Notes: generated by a model from the sequence alone, not told the origin. A stretch of DNA of 64,000 bases from Thioclava electrotropha (GCF_002085925.2 NZ_CP053562.1:62001-126000); one strand, 5' to 3'; counted from the first letter of the stretch, positions 8,405 through 17,158 are shown. Program-made: numbers and translations.

Positions 8405-9211
8405 ATGAACATTCTATACATAAACCTTGACGCCGCAGCTGCGCGCCGTGCGTGGATGGAAAATCAGTTTTCCGAGCTCGGCATTAAAGCACATAGAGTA
8501 AGTGCCGTTACCTCCGGAAACCTCAGCGAAAAAGCGTCAGGTATCACCTTCGGTAGCGATATTGGCCGTAAATGGTTTGACGCCGAAAAAGCATGTCTTC
8601 TAAGTCACAGGGAATGCTGGAAACGCATTGCTGAGGGTGCTGACGAGTTCGGTGCAATCTTCGAAGACGACGTGCACTTATCATCAGATGCTGCCGACTT
8701 TCTTACAGACGCTGCTTGGATACCTTCCGGCCTCGATGTGGTGAAGATTGAGACATATCTGCAAAAGGTCTGGACAGATAAGCGCCGCATCCGCGTGCGA
8801 GGGCGATCGCTCCACCGTCTTAAGTCCAACCACTTCGGTTCTGCTGGCTACATACTGAACCGCGATGCAGCGGCGAAGCTACTAAAACACTCGACCCACG
8901 TTGAGATGCCTTCCGACCATCTGGTCTTCAATCCCGCCTACAACTTTGGCCTACGAGTATGGCAACTAAGCGAAGCTATATGCATTCAAGATGACCGACT
9001 GAACGCTAAGGAGGCTCTATTCCCAAGCCAAATTTCGTCAAGCGCCGACCGAGTGGGAATCCACCGCGAAAAGCCCAAAAGTGTTGGCAAGAAGATCATA
9101 CGCGAGCTAAGCAGAATCTATGAGCAGGCGCGTGTTCTCGCTGCTAACCCAATCCGCCCAATTAGGATGCAGCGCACGATCATCGAATATCGTGGTGATA
9201 AATGCAGTTAA
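8405..9211 (+). CDS. Glycosyltransferase family 25, lipopolysaccharide type
   Basis: 268 residues, start preceded by GGAGAG. The N-terminus MNILYINLDAAAARRAWM is the family's opening strand plus the R-x-x-W helix, EKACLLSHRECW (residues 61-72) matches the conserved G/E-x-x-C-x-x-S-H block, and IFEDDV (residues 85-90) holds the acidic metal motif. GSAGYILNRDAAAKLLKH matches the C-terminal conserved block. Family members add galactose or glucose to lipooligosaccharide. The gene lies inside the tRNA-bounded islet and has A/T-richer codon use than its neighbours, so it was probably acquired by transfer. The acceptor is unknown. Confidence 0.87.
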   Translation: MNILYINLDAAAARRAWMENQFSELGIKAHRVSAVTSGNLSEKASGITFGSDIGRKWFDAEKACLLSHRECWKRIAEGADEFGAIFEDDVHLSSDAADFLTDAAWIPSGLDVVKIETYLQKVWTDKRRIRVRGRSLHRLKSNHFGSAGYILNRDAAAKLLKHSTHVEMPSDHLVFNPAYNFGLRVWQLSEAICIQDDRLNAKEALFPSQISSSADRVGIHREKPKSVGKKIIRELSRIYEQARVLAANPIRPIRMQRTIIEYRGDKCS

Positions 9212-9360
9212 CCCTCGGCGTCTAAGCCACCTGATGGATCAGCGGTGGCGTAGCTGAGCCAAGAAACTGCAGCGAACGCCGAGCGTTAAGATCAGTCGGG
9301 GGACCACTGCGGCCCAGTACGAAGGCGCTAAATGTCACGATCACTTTTCGCACGCGCGCT

Positions 9361-9383
9361 TCCGAAAAATGATGTTTTTCGGA
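9361..9383. other. Perfect 9-bp hairpin inside the islet
   Basis: TCCGAAAAA and TTTTTCGGA flank the loop TGATG. It lies 150 bases after the glycosyltransferase stop. It could be a terminator, a recombination-related structure or the end of a lost gene. The surrounding 9212-9477 segment also has an 8-bp inverted repeat, CTCGGCGT (9214-9221) with ACGCCGAG (9276-9283), and no credible coding sequence. Confidence 0.5.
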
Positions 9384-9477
9384 TTTGGACAAGCACTTCA
9401 AGTGTTATCGCGACTCTATGAGCGCACCCATTGGACATTCTTGATGCAGCGGGTTCATGCCCATCGAAACCAGAGAG

Positions 9478-9496
9478 CCTGCCGGGATTGCCAAGC
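9478..9496 (+). repeat. Candidate attR: copy of the tRNA-Arg 3' end
   Basis: CCTGCCGGGATTGCCAAGC matches 18 of 19 bases of 8245-8263. It stands 10 bases before a strong hairpin that would be the natural tRNA terminator. Confidence 0.72.
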
Positions 9497-9505
9497 AGAC
9501 ATGAA

Positions 9506-9530
9506 AAAGGCCCGCGCGATGCGGGCCTTT
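9506..9530. terminator. Bidirectional terminator, probably ancestral for tRNA-Arg
   Basis: AAAGGCCCGC and GCGGGCCTTT form a 10-bp perfect stem around GCGAT. It follows attR directly on the plus strand and lies 20 bases after the stop of the minus-strand dehydrogenase, so it can serve both sides. Confidence 0.8.
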
Positions 9531-9550
9531 CGTGTTTCTGGTGCGACCGC

Positions 9551-10798
9551 TTAAACCTCGGTCCAGGCCTTGTCCTCGCCCTTGAGGCCACCGACCATCA
9601 CGCGGGTCGGAAGGCCGATGCGGTCGAGCTGGGTGAAGAAGGGCTTGGGGTCCATCTCTTCGACGTTTTTCATCGTCTTCGCATCCCAGTCGCCTTGGGC
9701 GATCAGGATCGCGGCGGCGACCGGCGGCACACCCGCGGTGTAGGAGATGCCCTGCGAGCCGACTTCCTCATAGGCCTCTTTGTGATCGGCGACGTTATAG
9801 ACGAAATACTCCACGTCCTTGCCGTCTTTCGTGCCTTTCACCAGATCGCCGATGCAGGTCTTGCCGGTGTAGTTCGGCGCGAGGCTCGACGGATCGGGCA
9901 GCACGGCCTTCACCACTTTCAGCGGCACGACTTCCAGACCCTCAGCGGTTTTCACCGGCTGCTCGGACAGCAAACCGAGATTCTTCAGCACGGTGAAGAC
10001 ATTGATGTAGTGATCGCCGAAGCCCATCCAGAAGCGCACATCGGCCTGCGGATAGTTGGTCGCGAGCGAATGCACCTCGTCGTGGCCCGACTGATAGGCC
10101 TGCGACGGGCCGACGACGGGCAGATCCCATTTGTGGCCCGAGGCGAACATGCTCGTCTCTTTCCACTGCTGGTCTTCCCAGTAATAGACGACGCCGGTGA
10201 ATTCGCGGAAGTTGATCTCGGGATCGAAGTTGGTCGCGAAATACTTGCCGTGCGAGCCTGCGTTGATGTCGACGATGTCGATCGACTTCACTTCGTCCAT
10301 CTGGTCGATCGCGAAGCGCGCATAGGCATTCACCACGCCAGGATCGAAGCCCGCGCCGAGGATCGCGGTCACGCCATGCTCGGTGCACAGATCGCGCTTT
10401 TTCCACTCGTAATTGGCATACCACGGCGGGGTTTCGCAGATCTTGTCGGGCTCTTCATGGATCGCGGTGTCGATATAGGCGGCACCCGTCGCGATGCAGC
10501 CGTCGAGGACGTGCATATTCACGAAGGCGGTGCCCACGTTGATCACGATCTGGGACCCGGTCTCGCGGATCAGGGCGGCAACGGCCTCGGAATCGGTTGC
10601 ATCCACCTCATGCGCCTCGAACGTGCCGTCCACCTTCATCGCGCCCTTTTCACGCACGCTGTCGATGATGGCATCGCATTTCGATTTGGTGCGCGAGGCG
10701 ATATGCAGGTCGCCAAGGATGTCGTTATTCTGCGCGCATTTATGCGCCACGACCTGGGCGACGCCGCCCGCTCCGATGATGAGCACGTTCTTTTTCAC
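9551..10798 (-). CDS. Carboxynorspermidine/carboxyspermidine dehydrogenase (saccharopine dehydrogenase family)
   Basis: 415 residues. The N-terminal NADPH-binding Rossmann motif is VLIIGAGGVAQVVAHKCAQN. Other conserved parts are DIHIASR-like LHIASRTKSK, GAGFDPGVVNAYARFA and HDEVHSLA. The enzyme condenses aspartate semialdehyde with a diamine (putrescine or diaminopropane) to a carboxylated polyamine. The next gene upstream encodes the matching decarboxylase, so the pair forms an aminopropyl-transfer-independent route to spermidine or norspermidine. The 51-base gap and shared strand suggest one operon in the order decarboxylase, dehydrogenase. Lysine-related saccharopine activity is less likely given that partner. 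Confidence 0.9.
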   Translation of the reverse strand: MKKNVLIIGAGGVAQVVAHKCAQNNDILGDLHIASRTKSKCDAIIDSVREKGAMKVDGTFEAHEVDATDSEAVAALIRETGSQIVINVGTAFVNMHVLDGCIATGAAYIDTAIHEEPDKICETPPWYANYEWKKRDLCTEHGVTAILGAGFDPGVVNAYARFAIDQMDEVKSIDIVDINAGSHGKYFATNFDPEINFREFTGVVYYWEDQQWKETSMFASGHKWDLPVVGPSQAYQSGHDEVHSLATNYPQADVRFWMGFGDHYINVFTVLKNLGLLSEQPVKTAEGLEVVPLKVVKAVLPDPSSLAPNYTGKTCIGDLVKGTKDGKDVEYFVYNVADHKEAYEEVGSQGISYTAGVPPVAAAILIAQGDWDAKTMKNVEEMDPKPFFTQLDRIGLPTRVMVGGLKGEDKAWTEV

Positions 10799-10849
10799 TT
10801 CGGCTGTCTCCTTTTTCTGCGGACAGGGGAAGGGGGCTCTTGTGGGCCC

Positions 10850-11944
10850 TCAGGACAATGAGGCGCGATAATCCTCATAGGTGAAGTCGCGAATCCGGTC
10901 GATGTTCCCATTTTCGCGGCGGATGGCGATGGCGGGCATCGCCACGCCGTTGAACCAGTTCTTCTTGACCATCGTGTAACCAGCGGCATCCGCAATCGAG
11001 ATACGGTCGCCGATTTCGAGCGGTTTGTCGAACCGCGCTTCGCCGAAGATGTCGCCCGCGAGGCAGGTCTTGCCCGCGATCTGATACTCAAACTCGCCCT
11101 GCTGCGGCAGCTTGGCGGTCTCACGATAGATCAGCAGGTCGAGCATATGCGCCTCGATGCTGCTGTCGACGATGGCGATCTTCTTGCCGTTGTCGAGAAT
11201 GTCGAGCACCGTCACCTCGAGCGAGGCGGTCTGCGTGATCGACGCCTCGCCGGGCTCGAGATAGACCTGCACGTCGAAATCCTCGGAGAATTTCTTGAGC
11301 CGGTCGGCGAGCGCGTCGAGCGGGTAATCGTCGCCGGTGAAATGGATGCCGCCGCCGAGGCTGACCCATTTCAGACGTTTCAGGATATCGCCGAACTCGG
11401 CTTCGATCCGCGAAAGCTGATGATCGAACAGCGCGAAATCGGCGTTCTCGCAATTGTAGTGGATCATCACGCCCGAGATGCGGTCCATCGCCGCCTCCAG
11501 CCGCTCTGCATCCCATTCGCCCAGACGCGAGAACGGCCGTGCCGGGTCGGCCAGATCGAAACCGGAGGTCGAAAACCGCGGGTTCAGACGCAGACCACGC
11601 TCGATATGCGCAGCCTTGTCGCCGAAGCGATCCAGCTGGCTTAGCGAGTTGAAGATGATCTTGTCGGCGTAACCGATGGCCTCGTCGATCTCGTGATCGG
11701 CCCAGGCGACCGAATAGGCATGGGTTTCCTTGCCGAATTTCTCACGCCCCAGATGCAGCTCGAACAGCGAGCTGGAGGTCGTGCCATCCATATAGGGCTT
11801 CATGATGTCGAAGGCCGACCAGGTCGCGAAACATTTCAGCGCCAGCAGGGCTTTCGCGCCGGAGCGTTCGCGCAGACGCTCGATCTTGCGCATGTTCTCG
11901 CGCAGGCGCGCCTCGTCGATCAGGTAGAAGGGCGTGTCGGACAT
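10850..11944 (-). CDS. nspC: Carboxynorspermidine decarboxylase
   Basis: 364 residues from ATG 11944, preceded by GAGGGAGAGCC; a longer frame upstream lacks family sequence. It is a PLP fold-III alanine-racemase-like decarboxylase: KALLALKCFATWSAF carries the PLP lysine near residue 31, VSLGGGIHFTGDDYP is the glycine-rich phosphate-binding loop, and VYLEPGEA is the conserved glutamate motif. It decarboxylates carboxyspermidine or carboxynorspermidine to the free polyamine. Which triamine is made cannot be told from sequence. Confidence 0.92.
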   Translation of the reverse strand: MSDTPFYLIDEARLRENMRKIERLRERSGAKALLALKCFATWSAFDIMKPYMDGTTSSSLFELHLGREKFGKETHAYSVAWADHEIDEAIGYADKIIFNSLSQLDRFGDKAAHIERGLRLNPRFSTSGFDLADPARPFSRLGEWDAERLEAAMDRISGVMIHYNCENADFALFDHQLSRIEAEFGDILKRLKWVSLGGGIHFTGDDYPLDALADRLKKFSEDFDVQVYLEPGEASITQTASLEVTVLDILDNGKKIAIVDSSIEAHMLDLLIYRETAKLPQQGEFEYQIAGKTCLAGDIFGEARFDKPLEIGDRISIADAAGYTMVKKNWFNGVAMPAIAIRRENGNIDRIRDFTYEDYRASLS

Positions 11945-12006
11945 GGCTCTCCCTCGGGTCAACAGACCCTGCGATATAGGGCGCATGTGACAGTGGCGCA
12001 ACCGGA

Positions 12007-12711
12007 TCAGTCGACCCGGATCGCATCCTTGGCCACGCTAAGTGCATAGCCTTTGCGGGAAATGTTGCGCACGAGAAGCTCGCTGACGAGCTGATTCCCG
12101 AGGCTGTCGCGCAGCCGTTTTATCCTTGTGGCACCGGCCGCCTCGTCGCAATCGGCCTCGTCCCGGCCCGAGATCATCGCCTCGATCTGCGCGCCGGTGA
12201 GGATGTCGTCATCCATCCGCGCTTCCGCCAGCACCGACAGCGTCTCGATCGCGGCCGGGGTCAGCGTAAAGCCCATATCGTTAAGCATGACCGCATTTTC
12301 GCCCCGCAGGATGCGTAAGGACTGCACTTCGATCCCGGCGCGGCGAATCTCGGTCATCCGCTTGTTCAGCGCGATCAGGAGCAGAAGGAAGACGATCGTC
12401 GCGATCAGAAGGGCGGCGGCGAAGATCAGCAGGATGAAGATGATCACCCGGTAATTCGCCAGCACGTCCGAGAACGCGGTGCCCGACTGCGCCAGCACCT
12501 CCAGCAGCTTGATCTCGGCTTGTGAGGTCAGATTGTCGTTCTGCACGAAGATCTGCTCGACCCGCGCGTTGAACGCATCCGCATTCGGCAGGTTCGCGAA
12601 CAACAGCACCGCGGCCACGGCAAGAATCGCGACCACGGCCACGATCCCGCCCACAACCGCGCGCGAGCCGAGTCGTAAACTATCAGTAACGGAGGAAATA
12701 TTGTCCGGCAC
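12007..12711 (-). CDS. Two-helix membrane protein with winged-helix-like cytoplasmic tail
   Basis: 234 residues from GTG 12711, which has AAGGAAGG just upstream; an ATG at 12735 has no ribosome site. Helix 1 spans about residues 17-40 (VVGGIVAVVAILAVAAVLLF) and helix 2 about 89-114 (VIIFILLIFAAALLIATIVF). They flank a 48-residue, probably periplasmic, segment. The remaining 120 residues include TLTPAAIETLSVLAEA and ATRIKRLRDSLG followed by LLVRNISRKGYAL, which has the look of an OmpR/ToxR-type winged helix (recognition helix, then a hairpin ending GY.L). I do not recognise a named family. The DNA-binding role is inference. The start overlaps the upstream exported-protein gene by 29 bases. Confidence 0.72.
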   Translation of the reverse strand: MPDNISSVTDSLRLGSRAVVGGIVAVVAILAVAAVLLFANLPNADAFNARVEQIFVQNDNLTSQAEIKLLEVLAQSGTAFSDVLANYRVIIFILLIFAAALLIATIVFLLLLIALNKRMTEIRRAGIEVQSLRILRGENAVMLNDMGFTLTPAAIETLSVLAEARMDDDILTGAQIEAMISGRDEADCDEAAGATRIKRLRDSLGNQLVSELLVRNISRKGYALSVAKDAIRVD

Positions 12712-12964
12712 TGGCCTTCCTTTGCTCCAAGCCATCGGGGCCGAATGTGGAGAGAACCGTCAGCAAGGTCCACCCATCGGCTTTCAGCTTCGGCGCCAAT
12801 TCGCGCGCCGCCGCCTGTTTCGAACAGGCCGAGTCCGAGACCTGCGCCACCCCGTATTGCAGCTGCAACGGGTTGTCGCGCTTGGCCTTGTAATCGGCAT
12901 AGCACTCGGCCTGCGCGGCCGAGGCAGAGGCGAGAAACGCCAATATGAGGACTGCGTGTTTCAT
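12683..12964 (-). CDS. Small exported protein of unknown function
   Basis: 93 residues. MKHAVLILAFLASASAAQA is a clear signal peptide with an AQA cleavage site, leaving a mature protein of about 74 residues that begins ECYADYKAKRDNPLQLQYG. It has two cysteines (in ECYADY and DSACSK) that could form a disulfide in the periplasm. The C-terminal part, LKADGWTLLTVLSTFGPDGL, suggests a small folded domain. It lies directly upstream of, and overlaps, the membrane winged-helix gene, so the two are probably cotranscribed and coupled. No clear ribosome site precedes the ATG at 12964. Confidence 0.7.
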   Translation of the reverse strand: MKHAVLILAFLASASAAQAECYADYKAKRDNPLQLQYGVAQVSDSACSKQAAARELAPKLKADGWTLLTVLSTFGPDGLEQRKASAGQYFLRY

Positions 12965-13133
12965 GTGGAACACGCTGCGCGCAATACCCGTGTTATTCAA
13001 TAGCCAAAGGGGGTTGGGCGGTCTGTTATCCGATAGCAGGGGGCCGTTATTGCCTGACTTTCGCCCCTCGGCCCAATCTCGGTTCATCGACGTCATGCGG
13101 CCTTCCGGGCTGCCGAGTGAAAGGACCGAAGCC

Positions 13134-13685
13134 ATGAGCCTCAAGACCAAGGCCACCGCCGCCATCACCGCCCTCGCCCTCGCGCTGGGCTCCGTCGCGA
13201 TCAGTGCTACGCCCGCCGCCGCGCTGGGCAAGAAGGACCGTCAGGCGCTGAGCATCCTGCTTGGGGTCGGGGCTGCCGCGCTGCTCCTCGACGGGATGAA
13301 CAAGCAGGATCACAAGGCGAAGAAGGCGCAGCCGCGCTACGAGAGCTGGCAGGACCGCCAGCGCCGTCTGGAGCGCGAACGCCGCGAGCGCGAGCGCCGC
13401 GAAGCCGAGGCCCGCCGCCAGCGCGCGCAGGAGCGTTACGACCGCGACCACCGCCGCTATAGCCATGACCGCGACCGCATCCGTCTGCCCGCGCAATGCG
13501 TGCAGCGCGTGAAGACCCGCCGCGGCTGGGGCGAGGTGGTTTCCGCCTCCTGCCTTGATCGCCGCACCGAACGCCGCCTGCCCGCCAACTGCGCCTTCAC
13601 GATGAAGACCGGCCGTCACGGCGTCGAGAAAGTCTACGGCAGCAACTGTCTGGAAGATCGCGGCATCCGTCTCAGCCGGCGTTAA
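13134..13685 (+). CDS. Exported arginine-rich protein with duplicated cysteine motif
   Basis: 183 residues, start preceded by AAAGGA. The signal peptide is about 30 residues, with [11 protein letters not shown] at its end. A short hydrophobic segment ([17 protein letters not shown]) follows, then a highly basic region rich in R, E and H (residues about 75-120) that may form a charged helix. The C-terminal 60 residues contain two similar units: [24 protein letters not shown] and [25 protein letters not shown]. Each has a cysteine pair. I know no function. It is divergent from the small exported protein gene at 12964, with 169 bases between. Confidence 0.75.
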   Translation: MSLKTKATAAITALALALGSVAISATPAAALGKKDRQALSILLGVGAAALLLDGMNKQDHKAKKAQPRYESWQDRQRRLERERRERERREAEARRQRAQERYDRDHRRYSHDRDRIRLPAQCVQRVKTRRGWGEVVSASCLDRRTERRLPANCAFTMKTGRHGVEKVYGSNCLEDRGIRLSRR

Positions 13686-13723
13686 GCCATGCGGCAGACG
13701 CCATAAGAGCGTCGTCGAGCAGC

Positions 13724-13750
13724 GCGGGGGCCTTCGGGTCCCCGCTTTTT
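13724..13750 (+). terminator. Intrinsic terminator before rnhB
   Basis: GCGGGGGCC pairs with GGTCCCCGC around the tetraloop TTCG, followed by TTTTT (13746-13750). Confidence 0.9.
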
Positions 13751-13788
13751 CATTGAACAGACCTGCCGTTCCGGGGCATTCCGAACTC

Positions 13789-14424
13789 ATGGCACAGAAC
13801 CCCGATTTCTCTTTCGAAGAAGCCGCCTTCGCGCGCGGCCTGACAATCGTTGCAGGCGTGGACGAGGTGGGCCGCGGCCCGCTTTGCGGTCCGGTGACGG
13901 CAGCGGCGGTTATTCTCGATCCCGCCCATATTCCCGAAGGGCTCAACGACTCGAAGAAGCTCACCGCAAAGCGCCGCGCCGATCTGGCCGCGCAGATCAT
14001 GGACTGCGCCGAGTGCTGCGTGGCCCATGCCAGCGTCGAGGAAATCGACGAACTCAATATCTACCAAGCCTCGCATCTCGCGATGTGCCGCGCGGTCGAA
14101 GGGCTGGCCCGCACCGCCGATCATGTCCTCGTCGACGGTAACCGCGTGCCGCGCGACCTTAAGTTGTCCAGCGAACCGATCGTGAAGGGCGATGCCAGAT
14201 CTTTGTCGATCGCGGCGGCCTCGATCCTCGCGAAAGAGGCCCGCGATTTGCTCATGGTGGATTTGGCGCAACAGTATCCGGGCTACGGCTGGGAGCGGAA
14301 TGCGGGCTACCCGACCAAGGACCATCTGCAGGCGCTTCTAGATTTAGGGGTCACCCCCGTTCATAGACGAAGCTTCAAGCCGGTCCACAATATCTTGTGC
14401 CAAGCTAATTATATAACCCCTTGA
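13789..14424 (+). CDS. rnhB: Ribonuclease HII
   Basis: 211 residues from ATG 13789; a TTG at 13753 would overlap the terminator tail and is less likely. It removes RNA primers and misincorporated ribonucleotides from DNA. Conserved parts are [16 protein letters not shown] with the catalytic DE pair, [21 protein letters not shown], and [15 protein letters not shown]-terminal [16 protein letters not shown] matches the family. The ccrM gene follows on the same strand after 113 bases, a pairing that I recall as common in alphaproteobacteria. Confidence 0.95.
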   Translation: MAQNPDFSFEEAAFARGLTIVAGVDEVGRGPLCGPVTAAAVILDPAHIPEGLNDSKKLTAKRRADLAAQIMDCAECCVAHASVEEIDELNIYQASHLAMCRAVEGLARTADHVLVDGNRVPRDLKLSSEPIVKGDARSLSIAAASILAKEARDLLMVDLAQQYPGYGWERNAGYPTKDHLQALLDLGVTPVHRRSFKPVHNILCQANYITP

Positions 14425-14461
14425 TTCAAAAAAGAAATTGACGATGAATCGCCTTTGACTC
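14423..14461. promoter_or_regulatory. Cluster of three GANTC sites in the ccrM promoter region
   Basis: GATTC at 14423-14427, GAATC at 14446-14450 and GACTC at 14457-14461 lie within 39 bases, 77-115 bases before the ccrM start. GANTC is the recognition site of CcrM itself. In Caulobacter the ccrM promoter carries such sites and is controlled by their methylation state. Two of the three are preceded by TT, so they overlap possible -35-like TTGA sequences. Confidence 0.65.
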
Positions 14462-14477
14462 ATTTTTGTAGCCATAG

Positions 14478-15641
<1,164 letters not shown>

Positions 15642-15678
15642 GGCTCAGCCCTCTCTCAAGAATTAGAAGTTACCGCCG

Positions 15679-15741
15679 GTGCCGAGGGCCGCTCCTCGGC
15701 ACGCGCCTTGCCCCGCCGTGCGAAACGGCGGGGTCTTTTCG
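15679..15741 (+). terminator. Two successive hairpins ending ccrM transcription
   Basis: The first hairpin is GTGCCGAGG/CCTCGGCAC with loop GCCGCT (15679-15702). The second is CCCCGCCGT/ACGGCGGGG with loop GCGAA (15711-15733), followed by TCTTTTCGTTT. The second is a typical intrinsic terminator. Confidence 0.85.
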
Positions 15742-15760
15742 TTTGTGCCGATGATGAAAA

Positions 15761-15875
15761 GGGGCGCTGCCCCACCGCGCCCCCCGGGGACATTTGAACA
15801 AGAGCGAAGAGCCGGATTTCGGCTTGGCGGAAATATCCCGGGGTGAATGGCCGCAGGCCAGAGGGGCAGCGCCCC
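15761..15875. repeat. Composite intergenic palindrome, copy 1
   Basis: Outer arms GGGGCGCTGCCCC (15761-15773) and GGGGCAGCGCCCC (15863-15875) are perfect inverse copies. Inner arms CCCCGGGGACATTT (from 15782) and AAATATCCCGGGG (15831-15843) are near-inverse. Between them lies an AAGAGCGAAGAG-type purine stretch. The same plan recurs at 38557-38731 and as a half unit at 58531-58562. It lies between the convergent genes ccrM and marR. Confidence 0.85.
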
Positions 15876-15883
15876 TGCCGCGT

Positions 15884-16330
15884 TCAGGCCTGGCCGAGGC
15901 GGGCGCGCAATTCGCGCAGAACCGGCAGGGTGGCGCGGACCTTATCGGGGCCGAGATCGCGCACGATCCCCCCGATGATCGGCATCAGCGAGGCCAGCGC
16001 CGCATCGCGCGCCCGCCTGCCGGAGGGCGAGAGCGACACCCATTTGCGCCGCGCATCGTCCCAGTCGGGCCGGATATGCACATGTCCCGCCCATTCCAGC
16101 TTGGCGAGCGTGTTGGTCATCGCACCGCGGGTCACATGCAGCGCCTCGGCCAGTTGGGCGGGCGTGCGTTCCTCGTTGATATGGGCCAGCAGGTTGAGCA
16201 CCGAGAAATGCGAGATTTCCATGCCCTTCGGGAGGGCACGGCTCACCACGTTGCGCGCCAGCTGATCTGCCATGAAGACCTCGGCGAACAGCGTCGCGGC
16301 AAGCGGATCGTTCTCGGGCGGGGTGCTCAC
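15884..16330 (-). CDS. MarR-family transcriptional regulator
   Basis: 148 residues. The winged helix region reads FSVLNLLAHINEERTPAQLA, then LHVTRGAMTNTLAKLEWAGH with the recognition helix, and the wing RPDWDDARRKWVSLSPSG. The target and ligand cannot be read from sequence. Its ATG overlaps the stop of the upstream nitrilase gene by four bases (ATGA), so grxC, nitrilase and marR form one transcript. Confidence 0.88.
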   Translation of the reverse strand: MSTPPENDPLAATLFAEVFMADQLARNVVSRALPKGMEISHFSVLNLLAHINEERTPAQLAEALHVTRGAMTNTLAKLEWAGHVHIRPDWDDARRKWVSLSPSGRRARDAALASLMPIIGGIVRDLGPDKVRATLPVLRELRARLGQA

Positions 16331-17154
16331 GGCGCTTCGAAGCTCCGGTCATGGAAAAGGGAACGCAGGCGCGAGCGCACCGCGTCCACCTGATCGAGAT
16401 CGAGATCGACGAGCGTCACGCCGGGCTCGGTACCGCCATCGGCCAGCACCTTGCCCCACGGATCGACCGCCAGCGAATGGCCCCAGGTCTTGCGCGGCCG
16501 ACCGCCATGCGCGGCATGGGTGCCGCATTGCGCGGGCGCCAGCACGAAGCAGGTATTCTCGATTGCGCGGGCACGCACCAGAACCTCCCAATGGGCGGCC
16601 CCGGTCGTGTCGTTGAACGCCGCCGGGATCGTCAGCACCTGCGCCCCGGCCTGCGCCAGCGTCCGGTAGAGATGCGGGAAGCGCAGGTCGTAGCAGACCG
16701 ACAGGCCCAGCTGGGCGTATTTCGTAGCGCCCAGCACCGCCTCGCGCCCGGGGCGGTAAGCCTCGGATTCGCGGTAGCGTTCGGTCTCGGATACGTCCAC
16801 GTCGAACATGTGGATCTTGTCGTAGCGGGCTTTGATATTGCCCTTGCGCCCGATCAGGAAGGAGCGATTGGCGAAGCGCGCATCGTCTCCGGATTTCAGG
16901 CAGAGCGAGCCGATCAGGATATAGACGCCAAGGCGCTCTGCCTCGTTGCAAAGCGCCTCCAGCGTCGGGTCGTGATGCTCGTGATGCAGGACTGCGTTCT
17001 GATGGGCGCGATCCGACGAGATCAGATTGGTGCATTCCGGCGTCGCGATCAGCTGCGCACCTTTCGACGCGGCATCGCGGATGAAGTCGAGCGTGACCGG
17101 CAGGTTCTGTGCCGGATCATCCGTGACCGAAAGCTGAACGAGCGCCGCCTTCAT
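16327..17154 (-). CDS. Carbon-nitrogen hydrolase, Nit1-like (deaminated glutathione amidase type)
   Basis: 275 residues from ATG 17154, where family sequence begins. The catalytic triad is visible: Glu40 in ATPECTN, Lys113 in RYDKIHMFDVD and Cys154 in LSVCYDLRFP. The sequence KIHMFDVDV and FPHLYRTLAQAGAQVL resemble the Nit1 branch, which hydrolyses deaminated glutathione. Placement four bases after a glutaredoxin gene fits a link with glutathione metabolism. The exact amide substrate is inferred. Confidence 0.88.
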   Translation of the reverse strand: MKAALVQLSVTDDPAQNLPVTLDFIRDAASKGAQLIATPECTNLISSDRAHQNAVLHHEHHDPTLEALCNEAERLGVYILIGSLCLKSGDDARFANRSFLIGRKGNIKARYDKIHMFDVDVSETERYRESEAYRPGREAVLGATKYAQLGLSVCYDLRFPHLYRTLAQAGAQVLTIPAAFNDTTGAAHWEVLVRARAIENTCFVLAPAQCGTHAAHGGRPRKTWGHSLAVDPWGKVLADGGTEPGVTLVDLDLDQVDAVRSRLRSLFHDRSFEAP

Positions 17155-17158
17155 CGCG

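Larger units (their letters stand above)
8264..9496. mobile_element. Small genomic islet inserted at tRNA-Arg(CCT)
   Basis: About 1.23 kb lies between the two copies of the tRNA 3' end. It contains one glycosyltransferase-25 gene, about 140 bases before it and about 265 bases after it. The coding region uses many A- or T-ending codons (ATA, CTA, TTA, TCA), unlike the neighbouring genes. No integrase or excisionase is visible, so if it was mobile it is now a remnant or depends on a helper. Everything about its mobility is inferred from the repeat and composition. Confidence 0.65.

Noticed and set aside
9328..9591. An 87-codon minus-strand frame in the islet right end
   Set aside because: It runs through the terminator and the downstream tRNA repeat and into the dehydrogenase gene, so it cannot be an ancestral gene.
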